From Candidatus Uhrbacteria bacterium (lineage in GTDB: Bacteria > Patescibacteriota > Patescibacteriia > UBA9934 > UBA9568): a stretch of 6,779 nt of DNA. The stretch is taken from NCBI GenBank assembly GCA_003497135.1, contig DNKR01000004.1:1606-8384 (forward strand), in the 5' to 3' direction. Position 1 is the stretch's first letter, and every line of letters starts with the position of its first letter. The notes beneath the pieces are model-generated. The model saw nothing but the letters and a program-made list of their open reading frames with translations, made no database searches and was not told the DNA's origin. Both the position numbers and the translations under genes were made by a program. This document shows positions 1-5,997 of the stretch, piece after piece.

Positions 1-258
1 TACTCCGCATTTGTCGCAAATAATGCCCTTGTATCTGATTTTTTTATATTTTCCACAATAACATTCCCAATCCTTTGACGGACCAAAAATTTCTTCTGCA
101 AACAAACCGGACTTTTCAGGTTTTTGCGTGCGGTAATTAATTGTTTCCGGCTTTGCGACCTCGCCATGCGACCATGATCGTATTGTTTCCGGAGACGCTA
201 CGCGCAAACGGATTGAGTCAAAGTCGGATGATTTTAATGTGTCTTTTCGTATTGCCAT
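1..258 (-). CDS. rpoC: RNA polymerase subunit beta' (RpoC), N-terminal 86 residues, cut by window edge
   Basis: This is the start of the beta' subunit, which carries the catalytic magnesium site of RNA polymerase; only the first 86 residues are here, and the gene runs off the left edge. The reverse complement from ATG at 258 reads MAIRKDTLKSSDFDSIRLRV and continues through a SPETIRSWS segment (22-30) and GLFAEEIFGP (51-60). It then shows the N-terminal zinc ribbon: C66 and C68 in CYCGKYK, and C81 and C84 in ICDKCGV, the four expected cysteines. The start lies six bases after the rpoB stop, so the genes are cotranscribed. No Shine-Dalgarno sequence is visible before the ATG, so translation probably depends on ribosomes finishing rpoB. 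The frame is intact to base 1. The catalytic NADFDGD region lies outside the window. Confidence 0.97.
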   Translation of the reverse strand, partial: MAIRKDTLKSSDFDSIRLRVASPETIRSWSHGEVAKPETINYRTQKPEKSGLFAEEIFGPSKDWECYCGKYKKIRYKGIICDKCGV

Positions 259-264
259 ATGGTG

Positions 265-3200
265 TTATTTAGTTGATTCTTTTTTATCCAGATCTATTTC
301 AATAACTTTTCCATTTTTCATAAGCTCCACATCCAAACACAACCCTTTTAGTTCTCTTATAAGAACATTAAATGACTCTGGAATATTTACTTTTTGAATC
401 TTCTGGCCTTTGATTATTGATTCGTATGCTTTTGAGCGTCCAGGCACATCGTCTGATTTTATTGTAAGAATTTCCTGCAATGTGTGCGCTGCTCCGTACG
501 CTTCAAGCGCCCACACTTCCATTTCTCCAAACCTCTGCCCTCCGAACTGCGCCTTGCCCCCCAACGGCTGCTGGGTTACAAGCGAGTACGGGCCGATTGA
601 GCGCTGGTGGATTTTGTCTTCAACCATGTGGTTTAGCTTAAGCATGTACATGTAGCCAACAGTGACTTTGTGATCAAATGATTCGCCTGTGCGTCCGTCA
701 TAAAGAGCGAGCTGGCCTGAATACGGAAGCCCTGCGCGTTCAAGTTCAGAATGAATTACGCTTTCATCAACTCCGTTTAATACAGGCGACGCTACTCTGT
801 ATCCGTGCGCGTTTGCGGCAAGCCCCAAGTGCACTTCAAGAATCTGTCCCAAGTTCATACGGGACACAACGCCAAGAGGAGTTAAGATAACATCAACCGG
901 CGTGCCATCTTCTAAAAACGGCATGTCCTCGCGCGCCACAACTCTTGAAACAACGCCTTTGTTTCCGTGGCGTCCAGCGACCTTGTCGCCGACTTGCAAT
1001 TTGCGAAGATCTGCAACAGTAACTTGAATTGATTTAATGACTCCCGGCGAAAGCTTATCGCCTTCTTCGCGCGAGAAAATCCTCACATCAACCACCTTGC
1101 CATGTCCGCCATGTTCCAAATAAAGAGACGAGTCGCGAACATCGCGCGCCTTTTCTCCAAAAATCGCGCGCAGAAGCTTTTCTTCCGCTGAAAGTTCTGT
1201 TTCGCCTTTTGGAGTAATTTTTCCAACGATAATGTCTCCGCTTTTAAGTTCCGCTCCGATGTGCACAATACCCTCGCTGTCCAAATGTTTTAATTTTTCT
1301 TCTGATACATTCGGGATATCGCGCGTAACTACTTCGGGTCCCAGTTTTGTGTCACGCACATCAATAGTCCAGTGCTCCAAATGCACTGATGTGTACATGT
1401 CTTTTTGCACAACGCTTTCGCTGATGATTACAGCATCTTCAAAATTGTATCCGTCCCATGCCATAAACGCGACAAACATATTTTGCCCAAGCGCGAGCTC
1501 GCCGTTTTCTATAGATGAACCGTCAGCAAGCAGATCGCCTTTTTTCACTTCTGTTCCTGGCAGAACGCGCGGGCGCTGATTTATAACAGTTGACGCATTT
1601 GAACGCTGGAATTTGCTAAGCTCATATTTATGCGATGCGCCTTCGTTATCTAAAACTTCAATTTTAGCGCCGTCAGAGTATGTAACTTTGCCGTCACATT
1701 CTGAAACAAGCATGTGGCCCGAATCTTCTGCTGCGCGGCGTTCAATTCCAGTTCCAACAAGCGGCGCTTCCGGGTTTATAAGCGGAACCGCCTGCCTTTG
1801 CATGTTGGTTCCCATAAGAGCGCGAGTGGCGTCGTCGTGTTCAAGAAAAGGAATAAGAGCTGTTGCAATAGAAACAATCTGACGGCTTGAAACATCCATA
1901 TAATCAACTTCAGCGGCGCTGACAACTTGCGGCTCGCCGAACTTTCTTGCTTCAACAAACTCATCAAGAAAATAACCGTTTTCATCAATTTTTGTTGTAG
2001 CGGGAGTTGTAATTGTTTTTTCCTCTTTGAACGCGTTTACATATTCAACATCGTTCGTAACTCTCGGCTTGATATTAACATTCGCCTCTCCTGTTTTTAC
2101 AAATTCTTTTGCCATTTTTTGTGTAATCTCTTCGCCTTCCAAGGTCCGCTCGCCAACCGCACTATTGCCATCGTTTAACGCCTGTTTAATGACTTTTCTA
2201 TACGGTGTTTCAACGAATCCATAGTGGTTGACTTTGGCATAGCTTGCCAAATGCCCGACAAGTCCGATGTTCGGACCTTCCGGAGTGGCAATAGGACAAA
2301 TGCGGCCGTAGTGGGTCGGGTGCACATCGCGAACTTCAAACCCTGCGCGCTCGCGTGAAAGTCCGCCAGGTCCCATAGCAGAAAGTCGGCGCTTGTGTTC
2401 AAGCTCTGCAAGAGGATTTGTCTGGTCCATAAACTGCGACAACTGCGAAGACATAAAAAATTCGCGCACTGTTCCTATAACAGGACGCGCATTAATTAGG
2501 CGCGCTGGCGAAAGCATTTCTACATCCTGCGTTGACATTCTGTCGCGGATAATGCGCTCCATGCGCGCAAGCCCGACGCGAAAACGCGCTTGTATAAGTT
2601 CGCCAACAGATCGCACGCGCCTGTTTCCAAGGTGGTCAACATCATCAGGGTCGCCTTGAGAAATATTCAATGAAATAATTTCACGAACAATCTGAACCAA
2701 GTCTTCTTTTGAAAGAATGCGTTTTTCTTCTGGCGTAACCGAATCATCAGAAGAATCCAATCCGAAACGCATGTTAAATTTAAACCTGCCTACTTTTCCA
2801 AGATCATAGCGGTCAAAATTAAAAAACATTGAATGAATAAGCGAGCGCGCGTTTTCGACTGTTGCAAGATCGCCGGGACGAACGCGCTTGTATACTTCTT
2901 TCAAGCCCTCGTCTTCGTTGTGCGAAATATCTTTGTTCAAAGTTGATTCAATGTATTTGTTTATCGGGTGCTTGTCTACATCTTTGAAAAGCTCAATGAT
3001 CTGCTCGTCTGAACCATAGCCAAATGCGCGCAAAAGAGCGGTGATTGCGACTTTTCTTTTGCGGTCTATTTTAACCCACATTACATTTTTTGGATCTGTT
3101 TCAAATTCAAGCCACGCTCCGCGCGTAGGAATTATTTTCGCGCCATAATATCTTCGCCCGCGAACAGCTTCAAAATTAAAAAACGCTCCAGGCGATCTGA

Positions 3201-3615
3201 CAAGCTGGGAAACGATTACGCGTTCAACTCCGTTGATAATATATGTTCCGCGCGGAGTCATTACAGGAAGATCTCCTAAGTAAATTTCTTGCTCGCGATC
3301 AGTGCCAAGCCGTTTGTTTATAAGACGGGTCTTTACGCGCAAAGGCGCTTCGTATGTGACATTCTTTTTTAGAGATGTTCTTTCGTCAAATTTCGGCTCG
3401 TCAATATAATAATCCTCAAAGTAAAGTTCAAGATCCCTGCCGATAAAATCTTTGACAGGAGAAATTTCTGAAAACAATTCTTTTATCCCTTCTTTAAGAA
3501 ACCAGTGATACGACTGCTTTTGTATCTCAATAAGATCAGGAAGTTCGTATGCATCAGGAATGCTTCCGAACCGAACGCGCTCCAATGATTTAGCTGGTGT
3601 TTTTTTGAAAATCAT
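265..3615 (-). CDS. rpoB: DNA-directed RNA polymerase subunit beta (RpoB), complete
   Basis: Complete beta subunit of RNA polymerase, 1116 residues. It forms one side of the active-site cleft and the rifampicin pocket. Visible landmarks in order: N-terminal GSIPDAYELPDLIEIQKQSY (17-36), GTYIINGVERVIVSQLVRSPG (123-143), rifampicin cluster I (389-421), GRICPIATPEGPNIGL (437-452), NFEDAVIISE (724-733), GDKVAGRHGNKGVVS (876-890, with K878 and K886 at the active site), and the C-terminal GGKAQFGGQRFGEMEVWALE (1019-1038). It is much shorter than the 1342-residue Escherichia coli protein, consistent with absence of the large lineage-specific insertions. Q394, D397, H407, R410 and S412 correspond to E. 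coli Q513, D516, H526, R529 and S531, all in the drug-sensitive form. The ATG at 3615 has no spaced Shine-Dalgarno; the bases before it are U-rich. Promoter at 3853-3881; rpoC follows after six bases. Confidence 0.99.
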   Translation of the reverse strand: MIFKKTPAKSLERVRFGSIPDAYELPDLIEIQKQSYHWFLKEGIKELFSEISPVKDFIGRDLELYFEDYYIDEPKFDERTSLKKNVTYEAPLRVKTRLINKRLGTDREQEIYLGDLPVMTPRGTYIINGVERVIVSQLVRSPGAFFNFEAVRGRRYYGAKIIPTRGAWLEFETDPKNVMWVKIDRKRKVAITALLRAFGYGSDEQIIELFKDVDKHPINKYIESTLNKDISHNEDEGLKEVYKRVRPGDLATVENARSLIHSMFFNFDRYDLGKVGRFKFNMRFGLDSSDDSVTPEEKRILSKEDLVQIVREIISLNISQGDPDDVDHLGNRRVRSVGELIQARFRVGLARMERIIRDRMSTQDVEMLSPARLINARPVIGTVREFFMSSQLSQFMDQTNPLAELEHKRRLSAMGPGGLSRERAGFEVRDVHPTHYGRICPIATPEGPNIGLVGHLASYAKVNHYGFVETPYRKVIKQALNDGNSAVGERTLEGEEITQKMAKEFVKTGEANVNIKPRVTNDVEYVNAFKEEKTITTPATTKIDENGYFLDEFVEARKFGEPQVVSAAEVDYMDVSSRQIVSIATALIPFLEHDDATRALMGTNMQRQAVPLINPEAPLVGTGIERRAAEDSGHMLVSECDGKVTYSDGAKIEVLDNEGASHKYELSKFQRSNASTVINQRPRVLPGTEVKKGDLLADGSSIENGELALGQNMFVAFMAWDGYNFEDAVIISESVVQKDMYTSVHLEHWTIDVRDTKLGPEVVTRDIPNVSEEKLKHLDSEGIVHIGAELKSGDIIVGKITPKGETELSAEEKLLRAIFGEKARDVRDSSLYLEHGGHGKVVDVRIFSREEGDKLSPGVIKSIQVTVADLRKLQVGDKVAGRHGNKGVVSRVVAREDMPFLEDGTPVDVILTPLGVVSRMNLGQILEVHLGLAANAHGYRVASPVLNGVDESVIHSELERAGLPYSGQLALYDGRTGESFDHKVTVGYMYMLKLNHMVEDKIHQRSIGPYSLVTQQPLGGKAQFGGQRFGEMEVWALEAYGAAHTLQEILTIKSDDVPGRSKAYESIIKGQKIQKVNIPESFNVLIRELKGLCLDVELMKNGKVIEIDLDKKESTK

Positions 3616-3635
3616 AAATAGAAATAAATAAACAC

Positions 3636-3656
3636 CTATCCATTGATCGTGGATAG
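3636..3656 (-). repeat. Inverted repeat (hairpin) just upstream of the rpoB start
   Basis: CTATCCA (3636-3642) and TGGATAG (3650-3656) are perfect 7-base arms around a 7-base loop. On the mRNA the hairpin ends about 20 bases before the AUG and is followed by a U-rich stretch. The only Shine-Dalgarno-like bases nearby, AGGTG inside GATAGGTG (3633-3640), partly overlap the 3' arm and lie about 17 bases from the AUG, too far for ordinary use. It may affect translation or act as an attenuator-like element, but the stem is AT-rich and weak. Confidence 0.5.
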
Positions 3657-3715
3657 TTAATTAATTAGAATTTGATTGTAGGCGCAGGCCCTTTGTGCGA
3701 GATACTCGACACAGC

Positions 3716-3727
3716 GAGCGCGCGCTC
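3716..3727. repeat. GC-rich perfect palindrome GAGCGCGCGCTC in the rpoB leader
   Basis: A 12-base perfect palindrome lies in the middle of the rpoB leader next to the TGTGCGAG/CTCGACACA hairpin (3694-3713). On the plus strand it is followed by TTTTAT, but there is no plus-strand gene for it to terminate. It is most simply a stem in the leader or a protein site of unknown function. Confidence 0.4.
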
Positions 3728-3762
3728 TTTTATCGCCATGCAACGGTCGAACCTTATTATTT

Positions 3763-3782
3763 AATGCACCATGTTGTGCATT
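3763..3782. repeat. Inverted repeat AATGCAC / GTGCATT in the rpoB leader
   Basis: Perfect 7-base arms (3763-3769 and 3776-3782) enclose a 6-base loop. The element lies about 65 bases downstream of the predicted rpoB transcription start, so it would form a hairpin in the leader RNA. No run of U follows on the minus strand, so it does not look like a terminator. Confidence 0.5.
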
Positions 3783-3852
3783 GGTTCAGCCCGGTTGACA
3801 ACTCAGCCAAAAACGGGGCGCGGCGTCCGATTAGCGGACAAAATGCGTTCTG

Positions 3853-3881
3853 ATAATACAAGAAGTATAGAATAATGTCAA
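3853..3881 (-). promoter_or_regulatory. Sigma70-type promoter for rpoB-rpoC
   Basis: On the minus strand, TTGACA (3881-3876, 6/6) is separated by exactly 17 bases from TATTAT (3858-3853, 5/6 to TATAAT). Transcription would start near 3846, giving a leader of about 230 bases before the rpoB ATG. This is the best minus-strand promoter match between the PLP gene and rpoB, and it places rpoBC in their own transcription unit. Confidence 0.82.
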
Positions 3882-3913
3882 GCTAGAAGTGGATATTCAG
3901 TGGAATGTCAAGC
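3874..3913 (-). repeat. 10-bp direct repeat duplicating the rpoB -35 element
   Basis: AATGTCAAGC occurs at 3874-3883 and again at 3904-3913, exactly 30 bases apart. On the minus strand each copy reads GCTTGACATT and contains a perfect TTGACA. The downstream copy is the rpoB -35 box. The upstream copy has no acceptable -10 at 16-18 bases, so it is not clearly a second promoter. Spacing near three helical turns would suit a second polymerase contact or an activator site. Confidence 0.5.
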
Positions 3914-3946
3914 AAATACGCAATTTTGCATAAATTAGCCAAAAAA

Positions 3947-3979
3947 GTTTTTACCTGATAAAAACAATATCTAGATATT
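3947..3979. repeat. Two abutting AT-rich inverted repeats
   Basis: GTTTTTA (3947-3953) and TAAAAAC (3959-3965) are perfect 7-base arms around CCTGA. The next base begins a 14-base perfect palindrome, AATATCTAGATATT (3966-3979). On the minus strand the first hairpin is followed by TTTTTT (3946-3941), so it could act as a weak terminator for transcripts coming from the PLP gene, although its stem has a single G-C pair. Alternatively, both are protein-binding dyads about 65-100 bp upstream of the rpoB -35 box. Confidence 0.45.
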
Positions 3980-3987
3980 CACATACA

Positions 3988-4006
3988 ATCCACAGAACTG
4001 GTGGAT
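3988..4006. repeat. Inverted repeat ATCCAC / GTGGAT resembling paired DnaA boxes
   Basis: ATCCAC (3988-3993) and GTGGAT (4001-4006) form perfect arms around a 7-base spacer. Read outward, the minus strand has TTATCCACC (4008-4000), 8 of 9 bases of the DnaA box TTATNCACA, and the plus strand has CAATCCACA (3986-3994), 7 of 9. The dyad is visible directly; binding by DnaA is only inferred from the motif. Confidence 0.35.
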
Positions 4007-4242
4007 AATACAATAAACGCCGATTTCTCATTATTTTGGAAGCGCGATTTGTTGCCAAGTCCATACAGCCGAACGCGAGGAGAGAGATTTTCCCGTCCCA
4101 CCCCGCCAAAGGCAGGGCGGAACAGAGCGCTCAAGGCGCATTGATTCAGCAGTATCGCACTCCCAAAACAAAGCAAAATCTATGCAATGTAAGCAGATTA
4201 TAAAATGAACTTTGCGGATTAGCAATAGCTGGATAAACAATT
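4007..4242. other. Non-coding stretch between the rpoB control region and the PLP-gene terminator
   Basis: I see no supported gene here. Minus-strand open frames across it (up to 86 codons) lack Shine-Dalgarno sequences, have Cys- and Trp-rich compositions unlike real proteins, and the longest would cross the terminator at 4243-4269. Visible structure is limited to CCGCC (4103-4107) / GGCGG (4116-4120), and the palindrome GAGCGCTC (4125-4132). GC-rich inverted repeats with a CCCGCCAAAGG-like core are, from memory, common between genes in Parcubacteria genomes. Confidence 0.5.
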
Positions 4243-4269
4243 CAGCGCCTGACCTTTGGCCAAGCGCTG
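4243..4269 (-). terminator. Hairpin terminator after the PLP-enzyme gene
   Basis: On the minus strand, 24 bases after the TAA stop, CAGCGCTTGGCC pairs with GGTCAGGCGCTG around an AAA loop. This is a 12-pair stem with two G-U pairs. It is preceded by an A-rich stretch and followed by AATTGTTTAT, a poor U-tract. The stem is strong and the position is right for the end of the 4294-5535 transcript, but the tail is weaker than in a textbook intrinsic terminator. Confidence 0.6.
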
Positions 4270-4293
4270 CGTTTTGTCCTTTCGTTTTCAAGT

Positions 4294-5535
4294 TTAGTAA
4301 ATGAGCGAGAACGCTTGATTCAGATCCGCTTTCAGATCATCCACTGCCTCCAGCCCGACTGAAAGGCGAATCAGATTCTCTGTAATGCCGTATTGATCTT
4401 GATCTTCTTTGCACACATCAGCGTGCGTGTGCGTGCGCGGGTGTTCTGCAAGCGACTCTGTTCCGCCCAAGCTCACTGCGAGCTGAACGACTTCAAGCGA
4501 ATCCAGCACCCTCCACGCTTCCGCACGACCTCCACGGACACAAAACGAGATAAGCTGTCCTGCTCCGCTACACTGTTTAGCAAGTCTTCTTTCCTGCTCC
4601 AACCCTCCTGATCCAGGATATAGCACTTCAAGAACTGCTGGATGAGCGCGAAGAAACTTCACGATTTCAGTTGCTGATTCGTACTGTGCCTGCGCCCGTA
4701 TCATAAGCGTTTCCATGCGCTGAAGTAGTTGCCACGCGGCAAATGGATCGCAGATAGAGCCGGTTATTGTTCGTCTGCCCTTCAATCGGCCAATGTGCTC
4801 ATGGCTCCCAGCAATGACTCCGGCGATCACATCGCTGTGTCCGCCAATGATCTTTGTGGCTGACTCCACAACAATATCCGCACCAAGTTCAAGCGGGCGC
4901 TGAAAAGCCGGTGAAAGGATCGTGTTGTCAACAACGATCAGGATTTCTGGATCAATGGCTTTTGCAACTTCCGCAATTCCTGCAATGTCCGCCAAAACCA
5001 GGGTTGGGTTTGACGGGGACTCGATGTAGATCATGCGCACTGGATGGTGCTTGACGATGAGCTGTTTGACCTCTTTGGCGGTTGATTCAACAGCGAAAGG
5101 AATCGTGCGAACGCGTCTTCGCTTTTGATCTGTAAGCACATGCTTGAACAGGAAGTCAGTCCCGCCGTACACTGGCGCGCTGTAGAGAACAACATCTCCG
5201 ATTCCGCAGAACTCGTCCATCACAAGCGAAATCGCTGACATTCCGCTTGAAACAAGCACTGCTTCTTGTGCGCCTTCTAGGCAAGCGATCCTCTCTTCAA
5301 ACATCTGCGCATTCGGGTTGACTAACCTAGAGTAGATCAGCCCGGAAGGAACCTGCTGTTCACATCCAAGCCCATAGGCCTGATTGAACCACAACGCAAG
5401 CTCTTCGCACGATCCTGCGACAAATGTGGTTGCTAGAAAAACCGGCGGCTTTACTGCACCCTCTGAAAGACGCGGATTGTAGCCGGTGTGTATTGCTTGT
5501 GTTTGAGGTGAACGACCAGTATTGCTGTTTTTCAT
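4294..5535 (-). CDS. PLP-dependent cystathionine gamma-synthase family enzyme (trans-sulfuration / sulfur amino acid metabolism)
   Basis: A complete 413-residue cytosolic enzyme of the Cys/Met metabolism PLP family (fold type I). Visible landmarks: SEGAVKPPVFLATTFV (24-39), YSRLVNPN with Y68 and R70 (cofactor phosphate contact from the partner subunit), SSGMSA (96-101), YGGT (123-126, with Y123 stacking on PLP), D203 in VVDNTILSP, SATKIIGGHSD with Schiff-base K228, GGTESLAEHPRTHTHA (357-372), and IRLSVGLEAVDDL with R390 binding the substrate carboxylate. G125 stands where methionine gamma-lyases have their signature cysteine, so a classical methionine gamma-lyase is less likely. Cystathionine gamma-synthase, cystathionine lyase or O-acylhomoserine sulfhydrylase remain open. 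I chose ATG 5535 over the in-frame ATG at 5568 because AAGGGGA sits 6-7 bases before it. It has its own terminator and no operon partner. Confidence 0.93.
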   Translation of the reverse strand: MKNSNTGRSPQTQAIHTGYNPRLSEGAVKPPVFLATTFVAGSCEELALWFNQAYGLGCEQQVPSGLIYSRLVNPNAQMFEERIACLEGAQEAVLVSSGMSAISLVMDEFCGIGDVVLYSAPVYGGTDFLFKHVLTDQKRRRVRTIPFAVESTAKEVKQLIVKHHPVRMIYIESPSNPTLVLADIAGIAEVAKAIDPEILIVVDNTILSPAFQRPLELGADIVVESATKIIGGHSDVIAGVIAGSHEHIGRLKGRRTITGSICDPFAAWQLLQRMETLMIRAQAQYESATEIVKFLRAHPAVLEVLYPGSGGLEQERRLAKQCSGAGQLISFCVRGGRAEAWRVLDSLEVVQLAVSLGGTESLAEHPRTHTHADVCKEDQDQYGITENLIRLSVGLEAVDDLKADLNQAFSLIY

Positions 5536-5540
5536 GACTT

Positions 5541-5548
5541 TCCCCTTT
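5541..5548 (-). promoter_or_regulatory. Ribosome binding site deciding the PLP-enzyme start
   Basis: On the minus strand AAAGGGGA lies immediately before AAGTC-ATG at 5535. This is a strong purine-rich Shine-Dalgarno at normal distance. It falls inside the alternative longer ORF that begins at 5568, which has no such site, and therefore favours the 413-residue product. Confidence 0.7.
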
Positions 5549-5557
5549 CTGTGCAAA

Positions 5558-5602
5558 ACATTACACAATTAGAATTAATTTCGCAAGACATAATTTTTGC
5601 AA
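5558..5602 (-). promoter_or_regulatory. Weak candidate promoter for the PLP-enzyme gene
   Basis: The AT-rich gap between the upstream terminator and this gene must hold its promoter if the gene has one. The candidates are poor: TTGCGA (5586-5581) with TAATGT (5563-5558) at 17 bases, or TTGCAA (5602-5597) with ATTAAT (5579-5574) at 17 bases. Neither -10 exceeds four matches. This is an inference from position more than from sequence. Confidence 0.25.
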
Positions 5603-5662
5603 AAAAAAAGAACTGCCAGAGCTTCAAACGAACGCGTGCTTGTTCGTCTTGGCTGCTGGCAG
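5601..5662 (-). terminator. Intrinsic terminator of the two-ORF minus-strand unit
   Basis: On the minus strand, 29 bases after the stop at 5692, a long imperfect hairpin is formed. Outer arms are CTGCCAG (5613-5619) and CTGGCAG (5656-5662), followed by AGC/GCT, CAA/TTG and ACGAAC (5628-5633) / GTTCGT (5642-5647), around an 8-base loop. It is followed within a few bases by nine consecutive T (5609-5601). This is a textbook Rho-independent terminator in this orientation, and it shows that transcription from the right ends here before the PLP gene. Confidence 0.88.
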
Positions 5663-5691
5663 TACGCCTCGCGTATTCTATTGTGGATTGT

Positions 5692-5982
5692 CTATGCCTC
5701 CGGCACTACGCTGTTGATGTAGTGCAGTGTTGGTTGAAACGAAACCCGTTTCCGTTCATTGCGAACATGCAGTGTTCCGACAAGAAGTGTTCCCACCTTT
5801 CCGCGAAGATGTTGGGGAACATCGAGCAAGCTCGCGAATTCGCGTTCAAGGTTCCTTTTGCCAATCACGCGCAGAACGATCGTGCGATTGCGAGCAAGCA
5901 CTATGACCTCATTTCGCGGATCAAGCGGATCGCGGAACGAACCATAGCATGTTTCTGACCTGATTTTTTTCCTCCTACTCAT
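5692..5982 (-). CDS. Small basic protein of unknown family, second gene of a two-ORF unit
   Basis: A 96-residue protein I do not recognise. It begins MSRRKKIRSE and is strongly basic: by hand count 19 Lys/Arg against 9 Asp/Glu. It has hydrophobic strand-like segments NEVIVLARNRTIVLRVIG (about 24-41) and GTLLVGTLHV, which contains two GTL-hV units, and lacks a signal peptide or membrane helix. The ATG at 5982 is preceded by GGAGGG at 5 bases' spacing, a strong Shine-Dalgarno; an adjacent TTG at 5985 is too close to it. It starts 15 bases after the stop of the 5998-6237 ORF, in the same reading frame, and ends 29 bases before an intrinsic terminator. The basic character and beta-rich look would suit a nucleic-acid-binding protein, but that is only a guess. 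The ribosome site and terminator make it more than a chance ORF. Confidence 0.66.
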   Translation of the reverse strand: MSRRKKIRSETCYGSFRDPLDPRNEVIVLARNRTIVLRVIGKRNLEREFASLLDVPQHLRGKVGTLLVGTLHVRNERKRVSFQPTLHYINSVVPEA

Positions 5983-5985
5983 CAA

Positions 5986-5991
5986 TCCCTC
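5986..5991 (-). promoter_or_regulatory. Ribosome binding site of the second small ORF
   Basis: GGAGGG on the minus strand, with its GGAGG core 5 bases from ATG 5982, lies in the gap between the amber stop of the first ORF (5998-6000) and the second start. It is the main evidence that the second ORF is a separate gene and not the broken tail of the first. Confidence 0.65.
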
Positions 5992-5997
5992 CGCGCT

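Larger units (their letters stand above)
3616..3846 (-). promoter_or_regulatory. Structured 5' leader of rpoB mRNA
   Basis: From the predicted transcription start near 3846 to the rpoB ATG there are about 230 bases without a convincing ORF on the minus strand but rich in inverted repeats. They are a GTCCG/CGGAC pair near 3826-3840, AATGCAC/GTGCATT (3763-3782), the 12-base palindrome GAGCGCGCGCTC (3716-3727), TGTG-CGAG/CTCG-CACA with one bulge (3694-3713), and CTATCCA/TGGATAG (3636-3656). The last 18 bases before the ATG are made almost wholly of TTTA-type units. Many bacteria place rplJ-rplL before rpoB and regulate there; here the leader itself is the obvious place for control. The hairpins are read by eye, and no folding was run. 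Confidence 0.5.

Noticed and set aside
265..3615. Many open frames on both strands within rpoB
   Set aside because: They are shadows of the long conserved rpoB frame; none has a recognisable product or ribosome binding site.
3735..3760. tRNA T-arm-like GGTTCGACC on the minus strand
   Set aside because: The flanking bases do not form a 5-bp stem, and there is no acceptor stem, anticodon arm or CCA-side match around it.
3979..4291. Overlapping minus-strand open frames of 65 and 86 codons upstream of rpoB
   Set aside because: No ribosome binding site, implausible Cys/Trp-rich composition, and the longer frame spans the hairpin terminator of the PLP-enzyme gene.
5536..5568. Eleven-residue N-terminal extension of the PLP enzyme starting at ATG 5568
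   Set aside because: It lacks a ribosome binding site, while a strong AAGGGGA lies before the internal ATG 5535. The extension covers the probable promoter/leader and has no family counterpart.
5833..5844. 12-base palindrome CGCGAATTCGCG inside the second small ORF
   Set aside because: It lies in coding sequence, has no partner copy or flanking symmetry, and is explained well enough by codon content; I attach no function.
5551..5958. A 135-codon plus-strand open frame
   Set aside because: It begins in the PLP-gene leader, runs backwards through the nine-T tract and hairpin of a minus-strand terminator, has no Shine-Dalgarno, and gives a Cys-rich sequence without domain character. The opposite strand has ribosome sites, promoter and terminator.
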